From an uncultured Oscillospiraceae bacterium (GTDB taxonomy: Bacteria > Bacillota > Clostridia > Oscillospirales > Oscillospiraceae), in contig CAKUED010000007.1 in NCBI GenBank assembly GCA_934646005.1, forward strand, positions 1 through 64,000: a DNA stretch of 64,000 bases. The letters run 5' to 3'. Made by a program: the position numbers and the translations under genes. How positions within the stretch are numbered: position 1 is the first letter of the stretch; every line of letters starts with the position of its first letter. The notes under the pieces were generated by a model. That model was not told the origin of the DNA and did no database searches. It saw only the letters and a program-made list of their open reading frames with translations. This document shows positions 23,205-31,510 of this stretch, piece by piece.

Positions 23205-23843
23205 ATGAAAACGATCCTCATTCCCTATATTTCCGTCGCCGAGATGCTGGTGCGCACGTTTGGGGCGGACTGCGAGGTCGTTCTGCACGATCTGGACGAC
23301 CCGGAGCATTCCGTTGTGTACGTCGCAAACGGCGCGGTGACGGGGCGCAAGGTCGGCGACAGCTTTGACCAGCTCGTGCGGCAGGTCATTTTGTCGGACC
23401 AGCTGCGCGAAAATTTTGTGGCGAACTACTACTTCACCGCGCCGAACGGCAAGCGCATCCGCTCGTCCACCGTGCTCATTCAGGGCGCGGACGGGCGTCT
23501 GGAGGGCGCGATGTGCATCAATCTCGACACCACGCGCCTGACGCGGCAGATCGAGTATCTGCAATCGTGCCTCCCCGCGCCGGATGACGCCGCACCCGAC
23601 GAGCAGCCGCCGCGCGAGCCGGAAAATGTGGCGGTGATGATCGAAAATCTGATGGACAAAATTCTCGCGGGTGCGGACGCGCACGCCATGACGCGCGAAG
23701 ACCGGCTGGAAAAGATACGATTCATGGACGCGAAGGGCATTTTCCTGATGAAGGGCAGCGTGGACCGCGCGGCGGAAAAGCTGGGCGTGAACCGCGTGAC
23801 CATTTACAGCTATCTGGACGAAGTGCGCGGCAAGCGCGGCTGA
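23205..23843 (+). CDS. YheO/DauR-type PAS-HTH transcriptional regulator
   Basis: 212 residues. The N-terminal YheO-like PAS domain (ISVAEMLVRTFGADCEVVLH, FTAPNGKRIRSSTVLI, GAMCINLDTT) precedes a C-terminal HTH (KGIFLMKGSVDRAAEKLGVN, RVTIYSYLDEV). DauR-type proteins in this family control D-amino-acid or other small-molecule catabolism. AGGAGGG lies 5-6 nt before ATG 23205. It is followed after 24 nt by a PLP-dependent enzyme gene, its likely target. Confidence 0.85.
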   Translation: MKTILIPYISVAEMLVRTFGADCEVVLHDLDDPEHSVVYVANGAVTGRKVGDSFDQLVRQVILSDQLRENFVANYYFTAPNGKRIRSSTVLIQGADGRLEGAMCINLDTTRLTRQIEYLQSCLPAPDDAAPDEQPPREPENVAVMIENLMDKILAGADAHAMTREDRLEKIRFMDAKGIFLMKGSVDRAAEKLGVNRVTIYSYLDEVRGKRG

Positions 23844-23867
23844 ATATTCCGTTAGGAGGGACTGACG

Positions 23868-24962
23868 ATGCAATTTATCTGTACAAAATGCGGACACAAA
23901 GAGCCGGTCACGACCCGGCGCGCCCACTGCGACTGCGGCGGGCTGTGGGATCTGGACTTTACGCCGCCCGCATTCTCGCTGGACAAGGTGGATCGGTCGC
24001 AGTGGAGCTTATTCCGCTACCGCAAATTCCTCGCGCTGGACGACGAGAGCTGGCACGGCGTAACGCTCGGCGAGGGCATGACACCGGTCGTGCCGCTGGA
24101 TGACGACGTGCTGCTGAAAATGGACTATTATATGCCGACGCTGTCGTTTAAGGACCGCGGTGCGGCGGTGCTCATCGCGCACTGCAAGGCGATCGGCGTG
24201 GAGTCGGTCGTGCAGGACAGCAGCGGCAACGCCGGCAACAGCGTCGCCGCCTACTGCGCCCGCGCAGGCATCGGCTGCGAGATCTTCGTCCCGGAGGGGA
24301 CGAGCCCCAAAAAGATCGACATGATCCGCGCCCACGGTGCGACCTGCACCGTCGTCCCCGGCAGCCGCGACCACTGCGCCGAGGTCTGCCGCGCGAAGGT
24401 CGAGCACGACGGCGCGTATTACGCCAACCACGTCTACAACCCCTTCTTCTACGAGGGCACAAAAACGTACATCTACGAGGTCTACGAGCAGCTTGGGCGC
24501 ATCCCGGCGCACCTGGTCATCCCCGTGGGCAACGGCACGCTCTTCCTCGGCGCGATCTACGCGCTGGAGCATCTGCTGCGCAGCGGCTGCATCGAGCGTA
24601 TGCCGCAGATCATCGCGCTGCAAAGCGAGCACTGCGACCCGCTGCTGCGCGCGGCGCAGTCCGGCGCGGATACTCCGGCGGACGTCTGCCCCACGCCGAC
24701 CATCGCCGAGGGCATCGCCATCGGCAAGCCCATGCGCGGCGAAGAGATCCTGGCGCTGAGCAAAAAGTATAACATCGCGTTCGTCCACGCGCCGGAGGAC
24801 AAAATTCTCGCCGCCCGCGCGGAGCTGGCGTGCAAGGGCATCTACTGCGAGCACACCACCGCCGCCAACTACGCCGCGTATCAGGAATACTGCCGCCTGC
24901 ACGGCGCAACTCCCGACACTCTCATCACCATGTGCGGCGCGGGGCTCAAATCGGATCATTAA
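23868..24962 (+). CDS. Threonine synthase-like PLP-dependent enzyme
   Basis: 364 residues, fold type II. The N-terminal zinc-ribbon-like segment (FICTKCGH, CDCGG) is common in threonine synthase homologues. The PLP Lys is in PTLSFKDRGAAV, the phosphate/Asn region is QDSSGNAGNSVAAYC, and the C-terminus has TMCGAGLK. Threonine synthase makes threonine from O-phosphohomoserine, but linkage to a YheO/DauR regulator rather than hom or thrB suggests it may be a lyase or epimerase on another amino acid (inference). GGAGGG lies 7-8 nt before the ATG. Confidence 0.82.
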   Translation: MQFICTKCGHKEPVTTRRAHCDCGGLWDLDFTPPAFSLDKVDRSQWSLFRYRKFLALDDESWHGVTLGEGMTPVVPLDDDVLLKMDYYMPTLSFKDRGAAVLIAHCKAIGVESVVQDSSGNAGNSVAAYCARAGIGCEIFVPEGTSPKKIDMIRAHGATCTVVPGSRDHCAEVCRAKVEHDGAYYANHVYNPFFYEGTKTYIYEVYEQLGRIPAHLVIPVGNGTLFLGAIYALEHLLRSGCIERMPQIIALQSEHCDPLLRAAQSGADTPADVCPTPTIAEGIAIGKPMRGEEILALSKKYNIAFVHAPEDKILAARAELACKGIYCEHTTAANYAAYQEYCRLHGATPDTLITMCGAGLKSDH

Positions 24963-24966
24963 GCAG

Positions 24967-24993
24967 AAAAGCACCCGGATATGGGTGCTTTTT
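24967..24993 (+). terminator. Terminator after the threonine synthase-like gene
   Basis: The 10-bp stem AAAAGCACCC/GGGTGCTTTT has a 6-nt loop and a T tail. Confidence 0.85.
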
Positions 24994-25007
24994 GCGTTGT
25001 TGTGCGC

Positions 25008-25036
25008 TTGACATATAATACTATATGTGATACTAT
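25008..25036 (+). promoter_or_regulatory. Autoregulated promoter of a toxin-antitoxin operon
   Basis: TTGACA (25008-25013), a 17-bp spacer, then TACTAT (25031-25036). The palindrome CATATA-4-TATATG (25012-25027) lies inside the promoter and is a likely operator. Confidence 0.7.
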
Positions 25037-25059
25037 TTCACCACGGGAGTGTGATCGAC

Positions 25060-25305
25060 TTGGAGCTGGTCCTGAAAAAGCAGCCGCAGAAATATCTGCG
25101 CAGTGTGGACGCCAAAACGCGGCAGAAGCTCTATCGCGCGCTGGAGCAGCTTTCGCGGCTGGAGGGGAATATCGTGCCGCTCGCGGGGTATGCTTCCCGG
25201 TATCGGTATAAGATCGACCACTACCGCATTGTATTCGACTGGATACGCGGGCAGATCGTCATCACCGTGATCGAGATCAATACCCGCACGAACATCAAAT
25301 ATTGA
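25060..25305 (+). CDS. RelE/ParE-family toxin
   Basis: 81 residues. It has the RelE/ParE barrel pattern: MELVLKKQPQKYLRSVDAKT, an L-x2-LEGNIVPLAGYASRYRYKID core, and HYRIVFDWIRGQIVITVIEI. RelE types cut mRNA on the ribosome and ParE types poison gyrase; residues do not settle which. TTG 25060 is chosen because GGGAG lies 10 nt upstream; in-frame GTG codons at 25027 and 25051 are poorly placed. The antitoxin gene follows after 11 nt, the reversed order typical of HigBA/HicAB-like systems. Confidence 0.85.
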   Translation: MELVLKKQPQKYLRSVDAKTRQKLYRALEQLSRLEGNIVPLAGYASRYRYKIDHYRIVFDWIRGQIVITVIEINTRTNIKY

Positions 25306-25316
25306 GGAGTGACAGT

Positions 25317-25601
25317 ATGAGATCCGAATTGACCCCCACGGAGATCGAAAAGCGCTTCGCGGTCATCCAGTCCAGAGCGCCGGAGCAGCTCACCGAGGAA
25401 GATGCCGCGTCACTCGCCGCCGCTGAGGCGATGGACGACGGCTCTGCCGTATCGCTCGAACAGCTCCGGGATGAGCTGGACGGCTACAGCGGGCGGCTCG
25501 TTCTGCGCATTCCGCGCAGCCTGCACCGCGCGCTGAAGGACGCAGCGAAGGTCGAAGGTGTCAGCCTGAACCAGTATATGCTCTATAAATTATCCCGCTG
25601 A
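25317..25601 (+). CDS. Antitoxin with C-terminal ribbon-helix-helix (HicB-like)
   Basis: 94 residues. An acidic N-terminal part (LTEEDAASLAAAEAMDDGSA) probably wraps the toxin. The C-terminal RHH/HicB DNA-binding part follows (GRLVLRIPRSLHRALKDAAK, then EGVSLNQYMLYKLSR). GAGGAG lies 8 nt before ATG 25317. Expected to neutralise the upstream toxin and repress the operon at the promoter palindrome. Confidence 0.85.
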   Translation: MRSELTPTEIEKRFAVIQSRAPEQLTEEDAASLAAAEAMDDGSAVSLEQLRDELDGYSGRLVLRIPRSLHRALKDAAKVEGVSLNQYMLYKLSR

Positions 25602-25620
25602 GGGCACAAACACGCAAAAC

Positions 25621-25654
25621 CCGCCGCGAGCATTGCTCGCGGCGGTCGTTTTTT
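25621..25654. terminator. Bidirectional terminator between antitoxin and azlD
   Basis: The 10-bp stem CCGCCGCGAG/CTCGCGGCGG is followed by TCGTTTTTT on the plus strand. Confidence 0.8.
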
Positions 25655-25983
25655 CAAAAAACAAGCTGCACCAGCAGCATATAGACGACTGTGCCGCCGG
25701 CGATGGAGAGGAGGGTCTGGCGCTTTCAGAGGTGCAGACCGACCGTTACGGCAATGGCGATCAGCTCCGGCAGGGCGTGGCTGCCCGTGAGCGGTGTGAC
25801 ATTGCGCAGGCAATACACCACCAGCATCGCAAAGATCGCGCCGGGCAGCGCCTTGCCGAGGTACTGAATATAGCGCGGCGTCGGCTTTTTGCCGCCGAAG
25901 ATCAGAAACGGCAGAAAGCGCGTCGCCATCGTCGCCAGTGCGCACAGAGCGATGGTCACGATCTGCTGCGGCAGCGTCATCAT
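25654..25983 (-). pseudogene. azlD: azlD, interrupted by an in-frame TGA
   Basis: AzlD is the small partner of AzlC in branched-chain amino-acid export. The reading frame starts normally (MTLPQQIVTIALCALATMAT) and stops at a TGA (25728-25726) after residue 85. The same frame continues for 23 more codons with the expected last helix (KRQTLLSIAGGTVVYMLLVQ) and a normal stop at 25654. In homologues this spot is usually Trp after LHL, so one G-to-A change (TGG to TGA) explains it. The product would lack its last membrane helix. A sequencing error is possible. Confidence 0.8.
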
Positions 25984-26684
25984 AGCGTCTCCTCCTTGGC
26001 AAAATTATGTTCCAGCGGGCGGCGCAGCAGTGTCAGCGCCGCAAGAATGCAGACCATCGTCGGGATCAGGAAATGATCCGCGCCGAAGATCAACAGGCAC
26101 ACGACACCCGCCGCCAGTCCGATCCACTCGCTGACCGGCGTTTTTTCCTTGAGCCACTGCTCGGTCAGGATCACGACGAACATCGCCGTCATCACAAAAT
26201 CCAGCCCCTCGGTGTTAAAATGCAGGACGCTGCCGAGAAGCCCCCCGAGCGTCGAGGCGGCGACCCAGTAAAAGCGGTCGAGCAGGCTGACGAAAAAGTA
26301 AAACCACCCGCGGTCCACATCCGGCGGCACTTCGGCGGCGCAGTTGATGCTGAACGTCTCATCGCACATCGCGAAGATGAGGTACGGCTTCTTCCAGCCC
26401 GTGCCCTTGTATTTATCCAGCATCGCAATGCCGTAAAATAAGTGCCGCGCCTGCACCATCAGCGCCATCAAAAACGTCTGCACCGGCGCGTAGGGCGACA
26501 GCAGCATGCTCACGATCACAAATTGCAGACTGCCGCCGAACACGATGAGGCTGATGAGCAGCGGATACCAGAAGCTGAACCCCGCCGCGCGCATATACAC
26601 GCCGTAGGTCAGCCCCAAAAAGTAAAAGCCCGTCAGGATCGGGATGGTATGCGGAAAAGCGGCGCGGAAGGCTTTGCGTTTCAT
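25980..26684 (-). CDS. azlC: AzlC-family branched-chain amino-acid exporter subunit
   Basis: 234 residues with about seven membrane segments. Family motifs: AFPHTIPILTGFYFLGLTYG, VFGGSLQFVIVSMLL, MVQARHLFYGIAML and FAMCDETFSIN. It exports branched-chain amino acids or analogues together with AzlD, encoded next with a 4-nt overlap. GGAG precedes the ATG on the minus strand. Since azlD carries a nonsense codon, the exporter may be inactive. Confidence 0.92.
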   Translation of the reverse strand: MKRKAFRAAFPHTIPILTGFYFLGLTYGVYMRAAGFSFWYPLLISLIVFGGSLQFVIVSMLLSPYAPVQTFLMALMVQARHLFYGIAMLDKYKGTGWKKPYLIFAMCDETFSINCAAEVPPDVDRGWFYFFVSLLDRFYWVAASTLGGLLGSVLHFNTEGLDFVMTAMFVVILTEQWLKEKTPVSEWIGLAAGVVCLLIFGADHFLIPTMVCILAALTLLRRPLEHNFAKEETL

Positions 26685-26716
26685 ACGGAACTCCTTTTTG
26701 CAGCGTCAGCCGACGC

Positions 26717-26992
26717 TAGCATCAGTTGACAAGAGCACACACGGTTTTTCGCGGGGCAAAACAACGTCTGGCTGCGTTATCCTCGTTGGTGGGCGTCAGC
26801 CCACCTGCCTCGTCTGCCTTGCCAGCCGCCGTTTATCCTCCGCGAAAAACTCCGAAGGACTTGCCGGCACGGCTGGGGCGTTGCCTGCAAGGCAGAGGAC
26901 GCAGGCTTGCTGGCGCAAGTCAAGGACGATAACGCCGCAGGCGGCGTTCCAGCCGCGCCCGCAAGCGTGTGTGCCCTTGTCAACTGATGCTA
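26717..26992. mobile_element. 276-bp near-palindromic MITE-like element
   Basis: Terminal inverted repeats of 27 bp (26717-26743 with 26966-26992, one mismatch) begin TAGCATCAGTTGACAAG. The interior is also partly symmetrical: both strands give a short ORF starting MTRAHT and sharing PASSAL, a result of symmetry and not of coding. There is no transposase, so it would be moved in trans. Confidence 0.7.
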
Positions 26993-27094
26993 TTCTGGCA
27001 GGATTATAACGCCGCCAAATTCGTTTGTCAAATGGCTGTTTTTCCAAAAAATCCGCCTGAAAATCCGATTTTTCGTAGAGAATGAATAGAGAAG

Positions 27095-27129
27095 CCCCGG
27101 CGATAAAACTGCATCGCCGGGGGCTGTTT
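27095..27129. terminator. Hairpin downstream of the zinc-ribbon regulator
   Basis: GCCCCGGCGAT and ATCGCCGGGGGC pair around 8 nt, followed by TGTTTT on the plus strand. Confidence 0.6.
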
Positions 27130-27135
27130 TCTGCG

Positions 27136-27576
27136 TTATTTCTGCCAGTGCTTCAGCCCCGGCACAACGGCTTCCATGTGCGCGCGGACCTGTTCTTTGC
27201 TCCACGCCTCGCTCGACATATGCTCCACGCAGAAGTCAATGAGCTGCTCCATGCTGGTGTACTTAAACGTGCCGCCCGCGTAGCACCACTGGCAGTAGTC
27301 CTCATTGAGTGAGCCGTCCGGCTCGCGGCTGAGGATGGCGTCCTCCAGCGGCATCCCGCAGCACTGACAGATGAGCTGGCGCGGCGTGCCCAGCAGTGTG
27401 TTGATCGAAACGTCAAACAGGTTTGACAGCAGCTTCAGCGTCTCGGTGTTCGGCGTTGTTTCGCCGGTCTCCCAGCGCGAGACTGCCTGCCGCGTCACAA
27501 AAACGCGCTCGGCGACCTCCTCCTGCGAAAGTCCCTTCTTGGTTCTGAGCTTGAGTAAAATATCCTTCGTTTCCAT
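27136..27576 (-). CDS. XRE regulator with C-terminal zinc ribbon
   Basis: 146 residues. The N-terminal XRE HTH (LRTKKGLSQEEVAERVFVTR, QAVSRWETGETTPNTETLK) is followed by a zinc-ribbon domain of the PF12674 type: CQCCGMPLEDAILSREPDGS, then YCQWCYAGGTF. The second domain is often found alone or fused to small regulators in Firmicutes. ATG 27576 is preferred because GAGGAG lies 9 nt upstream; ATG 27582 is too close. Target unknown. Confidence 0.88.
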   Translation of the reverse strand: METKDILLKLRTKKGLSQEEVAERVFVTRQAVSRWETGETTPNTETLKLLSNLFDVSINTLLGTPRQLICQCCGMPLEDAILSREPDGSLNEDYCQWCYAGGTFKYTSMEQLIDFCVEHMSSEAWSKEQVRAHMEAVVPGLKHWQK

Positions 27577-27681
27577 GTCCATCAACTCCTCATGCAAAGT
27601 TTACCACACCCCGCGCCGCGAAACAAGCAACACGCAGTTGCACCGGGCGAATTTATAAAAACGCCGCGTCAGCGGCACATC

Positions 27682-27755
27682 ACTTCTTCACGATTCACTA
27701 TTACCTGTTACTTTCCAAAATCGGCTGTGCCGTTTTTAGTGAATAGTGAATAAGT
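27682..27755. repeat. Palindromic intergenic repeat, copy 2
   Basis: The inverse counterpart of 277-357 (same ACTTCTTCAC...ATTCACTATTAC...CCAAAATCGGC order on this strand). Like copy 1 it lies beside a tRNA terminator. Confidence 0.6.
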
Positions 27756-27789
27756 AAATCGGCAGCCTTCTGTCGAAGGCTGCCGATTT
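27756..27789 (-). terminator. Terminator of tRNA-Leu
   Basis: The 14-bp stem AAATCGGCAGCCTT/AAGGCTGCCGATTT has a 6-nt loop, directly after the CCA end on the minus strand. Confidence 0.75.
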
Positions 27790-27876
27790 TGGTGCCGGTG
27801 ACCGGACTCGAACCGGTACGCCATCGCTGGCGGTGGATTTTGAGTCCACTACGTCTACCAATTCCATCACACCGGC
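27790..27876 (-). tRNA. tRNA-Leu (CAA)
   Basis: Class II tRNA with a long variable arm. Acceptor GCCGGTG/CACCGGC, anticodon stem GTGGA/TCCAC around CTCAAAA (anticodon CAA, Leu), T-arm ACCGGTTCGAGTCCGGT, encoded CCA. Confidence 0.95.
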
Positions 27877-27914
27877 ATCGCCGCTACTTAGTATACAGCA
27901 TCCGGCGGAAAAAT

Positions 27915-28622
27915 TCAAGTGCATATCTGCCGCGAGATCTCGCGGCGCAGGCGCAGCATGATGCGCTTTTCCAGTCGCGAAATGTACGACTGCGAGATGC
28001 CCATCAGCTCCGCCACCTCCTTCTGCGTCTTTTCCTTGCGCCCGCCGAGCCCGAAGCGCATCGTCACGATCTGCTGTTCGCGCTCCGGCAGGCGTGAGAG
28101 CGCGTCGCGCAGGAGCTGTTTGTCCACGTCGTCCTCCATCGGACGCATGACCGTGTCGCCGTCCGTGCCCAGCACGTCCGAGAGCAGCAGCTCGTTGCCG
28201 TCCCAGTCGGTGTTGATCGGCTCGTCGAGCGACACCTCCGTCTTTTGCCCCGAGATCTTGCGGATGTGCATCAAAATCTCATTCTCGATGCAGCGCGAGG
28301 AATACGTCGCCAGCTTGATGTTTTTATCGGCGCGGAACGTGCCCACCGCCTTGATGAGCCCGATCGTGCCGATGGAGATGAGGTCCTCGATGTTGATGCC
28401 CGTGTTTTCAAACCGCCGCGCGATGTACACGACCAGCCGCAGATTGCGCTCGATGAGCGTCTGACGCGCGTCCTCGTCGCCATCTGCCAGCCGCGCGAGC
28501 ATCTGCTGCTCCTCCTGCGCGCGCAGCGGCGGCGGCAGGACGTCGCTGCCCCCGATGTACATGACCTTTGCCGGCTGCAAAAAGCCCAGCAGCCGCAGCA
28601 GTTTGCGAATCGTTTCGTTCAT
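27915..28622 (-). CDS. sigE: Sporulation sigma factor SigE (pro-sigma-E)
   Basis: 235 residues. It has a short pro-sequence ([20 protein letters not shown]), region 2 ([56 protein letters not shown]), and region 4 with HTH ([20 protein letters not shown]). It is the first mother-cell sigma factor of sporulation and is activated by SpoIIGA cleavage. AGGAG lies 9 nt upstream and overlaps the end of spoIIGA, so the two are translationally coupled. Confidence 0.97.
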   Translation of the reverse strand: MNETIRKLLRLLGFLQPAKVMYIGGSDVLPPPLRAQEEQQMLARLADGDEDARQTLIERNLRLVVYIARRFENTGINIEDLISIGTIGLIKAVGTFRADKNIKLATYSSRCIENEILMHIRKISGQKTEVSLDEPINTDWDGNELLLSDVLGTDGDTVMRPMEDDVDKQLLRDALSRLPEREQQIVTMRFGLGGRKEKTQKEVAELMGISQSYISRLEKRIMLRLRREISRQICT

Positions 28623-28626
28623 GCCT

Positions 28627-29469
28627 TCACGCTCCTGTCAGTGCTTGATAGTTCCCGCCGTCCGAGACCGGCGTGGGAGAAAACGCCGCCAGCGCGCGCC
28701 GCGCGCGCCCCGATCGCTCCACGACCTCGCAGCGCGCCGCGAGCAGCAGCCCCGCGCTCGTGCCCACGGCGCGGTACGGGATCAGCCGGAAGCGCAGCGC
28801 CGGGTACTGCCGCGCCAGCTCCGGCAGAAGCTGCGCGGGCGCGCTGAGCGTTTCCGCCGTGAGTTCTGCCTGCGGAAGTAACTGCGCCGCCGTCTGCGCG
28901 TCGATGACCAGCGCAGCCTCGCCCGTGATGGGGTCGCAGAGAGTGTTGCCCGTGTCGCGCAGGGCGCGGATGGGTGCTTCACGCGCGCCGAGGCGCACCG
29001 TCAGCGGCACGATCTGCCGCCCGCCGTGCTGGAACAGCCGCGAAAAGACGAGCCGCGCCGCGAGATACGCCGCCGCCGCGACGAGTATGAGCCCGAAAAA
29101 GCTCACGGGATAATACGCGCTGCCGCCGACGAGCACCAGCCCCGTGCGGAACACCTGCGTGCACAGCAGCACCAGCCCTGCAAACGCCGCCGCCAGCGCC
29201 AGAAACAGCAGCCCCAGCCGCAGCGTCCGTTTTTCCGCGCCGAAGGCGAGCAGCAGCATGAGCGCCGCCGTGACCGCCTTCATCCCCGCCGTCTGCAAAA
29301 ATCCGAGCGCGGGCACGAGCGCCGCCACGGCGTACACGCCGCCCACCGCCGCCGCGGGCAGCACCCGCCGCATCGGCGCGGGCGCGCCCGCCAGACGCGC
29401 GCTGCCGAGCAGCAGCAGAAAATTCAGCCCCGCGTTGAGCGCGAACACGCGCTCGGCGTACACCGTCAT
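28627..29469 (-). CDS. spoIIGA: Sigma-E processing peptidase SpoIIGA
   Basis: 280 residues. The N-terminal half has about five membrane helices. The C-terminal half is an aspartic-protease-like domain with the active-site motif [14 protein letters not shown]. It is made in the predivisional cell, sits in the septal membrane and removes the SigE pro-sequence after a signal from SpoIIR. ATG 29469 has GGGGGTG upstream. The gene order spoIIGA-sigE is the canonical one. Confidence 0.93.
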   Translation of the reverse strand: MTVYAERVFALNAGLNFLLLLGSARLAGAPAPMRRVLPAAAVGGVYAVAALVPALGFLQTAGMKAVTAALMLLLAFGAEKRTLRLGLLFLALAAAFAGLVLLCTQVFRTGLVLVGGSAYYPVSFFGLILVAAAAYLAARLVFSRLFQHGGRQIVPLTVRLGAREAPIRALRDTGNTLCDPITGEAALVIDAQTAAQLLPQAELTAETLSAPAQLLPELARQYPALRFRLIPYRAVGTSAGLLLAARCEVVERSGRARRALAAFSPTPVSDGGNYQALTGA

Positions 29470-29648
29470 GCCCGCACCCCCTTTCGTCTCGCAGGACAAA
29501 GTATACGCCGCGGGGGCTGAAAAAGCGGTCGCAATTCCAGCCCGCGCGGCGGCGTTCGCTCGACCGATTTTCAGCCGTTTTGCGCGGCGCTTGCCCGCGG
29601 GGCAAAAGTGTGCTATGCTGTAGAAAATAGTCGAAACGAGGCGGTTTT

Positions 29649-30284
29649 ATGGACATCTCCGAGCGCGTGCAGGGCGTTGTGGCAGCGCTGAAGCAGGCGT
29701 ATCCCGACCCGCGCTGCGCGCTGGAATATGAAAAGGACTATGAGCTGATGATCGCCGTGCGCCTGTCCGCGCAGTGCACCGACGCGCGCGTGAATCTCGT
29801 CACGCCGGCGCTGTTTAAGCACTTCCCGACGCTGGATGCGTTCGCGGACGCGGACGTGGCGGAGGTCGAAGAATACGTGCGCACCTGCGGCTTTTTCCGC
29901 CAGAAGGCGCACGATATTGTGGCTGCCTGCCGGATGCTGCGCGATGAGTACGGCGGGCGCGTGCCAAACAGCATGGACGCGCTGCTGCGCCTGCCGGGCG
30001 TGGGGCGCAAGACGGCAAATCTCCTGCTGGGCGACCTCTACGCCGTGCCCGGCTCGGTCGTATGCGACACGCACTGCATCCGCATCTGCGGAAAGCTGGG
30101 GCTTTCCGAGGGCAAAGAGCCGGAAAAGGTGGAGCGCCAGCTTCGCGCCATCCTCCCGCCGGAGGAATCGTCCGACTTCTGCCACCGCATCGTCCTCCAC
30201 GGCAGAGCGGTTTGCACCGCGAGGAAGCCGCAGTGCGAAAAGTGCACGCTGCGGCTGTTCTGCAAGAGCTTTTGCGGGGAATGA
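29649..30284 (+). CDS. nth: Endonuclease III (DNA glycosylase/AP lyase)
   Basis: 211 residues. The helix-hairpin-helix LPGVGRKTANLLL carries the catalytic Lys (GRKTA); the catalytic Asp is in VVCDTHC. The [4Fe-4S] loop is CTARKPQCEKCTLRLFC (C-x6-C-x2-C-x5-C). It removes oxidised pyrimidines in base-excision repair. A TTGCCC-17-TATGCT promoter lies just upstream, and the gene is divergent from spoIIGA. Confidence 0.96.
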   Translation: MDISERVQGVVAALKQAYPDPRCALEYEKDYELMIAVRLSAQCTDARVNLVTPALFKHFPTLDAFADADVAEVEEYVRTCGFFRQKAHDIVAACRMLRDEYGGRVPNSMDALLRLPGVGRKTANLLLGDLYAVPGSVVCDTHCIRICGKLGLSEGKEPEKVERQLRAILPPEESSDFCHRIVLHGRAVCTARKPQCEKCTLRLFCKSFCGE

Positions 30285-30295
30285 CGCGCCCAAGT

Positions 30296-30645
30296 CTCCC
30301 CGGACGCCGTAGGGGTCGATGCCCATCTTCGGCGCTAAGAGCCGCGCTGCGCGCGGCTGCGCCTCGAAACTAGCCTGCGGGCATCACATTGACCCGGCAG
30401 GACGCAATCGCAAATTTGCATGATGTTCGGCGAAAACGCAAAACGTCCTGTAGGGGCGGACGCCTCTGTCCGCCCGTTGGGCAATGGCAAAATTGCCGCA
30501 ATGTATCGTAAAAACGGTCGTGCCTCGTGCGGGTCGATGTGGGCATCGACCCCTACAAACGTTGTGCGGATTCGCCGGGGTGCATTCGTTTTTGTAGGTG
30601 TGTCCTGCCGGGCGGACAGGGTCGTCCGCCCCTACGCAAAATAAT
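30296..30645. repeat. Array of GC-rich palindromic repeats, inverse of the 10.4-kb array
   Basis: No gene seen. The GTCGATG...CATCGAC and GTAGGGGCGGAC...GTCCGCCC palindromes occur with the same AT-rich linkers (CGTTTTTACGATACATTGCG-like, GAACATCATGCAAATTTG-like) as at 10400-10605, in opposite orientation. The conserved order shows a composite repeat of more than 200 bp and not random scattering. Confidence 0.75.
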
Positions 30646-30679
30646 TACTTCTTCACGGCCCACCCTTCCCTCTTACCTG

Positions 30680-30717
30680 AAAAACTCCCGCCGCCCGGTT
30701 GGGCGGCGGGAGTTTTT
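30680..30717 (-). terminator. Terminator of the type IV pilus operon
   Basis: A 17-bp perfect stem (30680-30696 with 30701-30717) has a GGTT loop and five A/T at its ends. It lies at the 3' end of the last minor pilin gene. Confidence 0.9.
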
Positions 30718-31216
30718 ATTCCGTCAGGATGGCGGCGGAGTTTAGCTGTTTGGTTTCAAACTCGGTTTGGGCGAGGTCGGGGGCGCTTGCGGTGTAGACG
30801 GTGATCTGGACGGTAAATGTGCCCGTCGCGGCGTCGTAGGCGGTCAGCTTTACCTCCGCTCGAAGTCCGTGGGGGTAGGCGCGGTCGGGGAGGAGCTTTT
30901 CTGCGCCGAGCAGGACGTGCCCGCGCTCGTCAGCCGAAAAGCCGCTGTACGCCGCCTCGCCATAGCTCCGGCTGAAGAAGCCGGCGGGCGTGCCGTCCGC
31001 CGCGAGCTTGACTGTCCCGGAATAGCGCAGCTCGTCGCTGACGCCGGTGCGGAGCGTGGAGAGGAGCGTCTGCGCCTCGGACGCTGCCATGGAGCGCCCG
31101 AACGCCGTCACGGCGGTACGCACGCCGAGCGTCAGCAGCGCCGCGAGCAGAAGCAAAACGATGATGGCGCACAAAAGCTCCACCAGCGTAAAGCCGCCGT
31201 TTGCCCGCCGTTTCAT
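30716..31216 (-). CDS. Type IV minor pilin / pseudopilin
   Basis: 166 residues. The prepilin leader MKRRANGG is followed by FTLVELLCAIIVLLLLAALL with Glu at mature position 5. The globular part is mostly beta (GTVKLAADGTPAGFF, AEVKLTAYDAATGTFTVQIT). It should be cleaved and N-methylated by the PilD encoded upstream. AGGAGG lies 8 nt before ATG 31216. It is the last gene of the pilus operon; its role as a tip or priming pilin is inferred from position. Confidence 0.88.
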   Translation of the reverse strand: MKRRANGGFTLVELLCAIIVLLLLAALLTLGVRTAVTAFGRSMAASEAQTLLSTLRTGVSDELRYSGTVKLAADGTPAGFFSRSYGEAAYSGFSADERGHVLLGAEKLLPDRAYPHGLRAEVKLTAYDAATGTFTVQITVYTASAPDLAQTEFETKQLNSAAILTE

Positions 31217-31231
31217 GCCGCGCACCTCCTG

Positions 31232-31510
31232 TCAGGGTTTCGTGTAGTAGTGATAGCCGTTCGGATCGACATATTCGTCTGCCGTCACAGTCTCGGTCGT
31301 AAAGCCGTCGCTGATCTCCAACTCCACGGGGTCGGGCTGAAGAACTGCGCCGGTGTAGTGGAACGACACGTCCGTTTTTTGGATCGCGGCGTTCAGCCGC
31401 GCCGCGCCGACGATGGCGCTCGCCAGAAACAGCAGCACCAGCACCGCGATGAGCAGCGCCGCGAGCGTTTCGACGAGCGTTTCGCCGCGGTTTTTCCGCA
31501 ATTTTTTCAT
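31232..31510 (-). CDS. Small type IV pilin-like protein
   Basis: 92 residues. MKKLRKNRG is followed by ETLVETLAALLIAVLVLLFL, a pilin-type N-terminus in which mature residue 1 is Glu and not Phe, while Glu 5 is kept. The globular part is very short. GGGAGG lies about 7 nt upstream of ATG 31510, and the start overlaps the stop of the previous gene by 4 nt. Probably a minor pilin of the same pilus. Confidence 0.8.
   Translation of the reverse strand: MKKLRKNRGETLVETLAALLIAVLVLLFLASAIVGAARLNAAIQKTDVSFHYTGAVLQPDPVELEISDGFTTETVTADEYVDPNGYHYYTKP

Noticed and set aside
25654..25983. TGA read as Trp or selenocysteine in azlD
   Set aside because: Many genes in the window stop at TGA in the normal way, including the overlapping ATGA junctions, so a code change is excluded. 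No selenocysteine hairpin follows the codon.
26726..26983. Two similar short ORFs on opposite strands starting MTRAHT
   Set aside because: Their likeness comes from the inverted symmetry of the element. Neither has a ribosome-binding site or a known domain.
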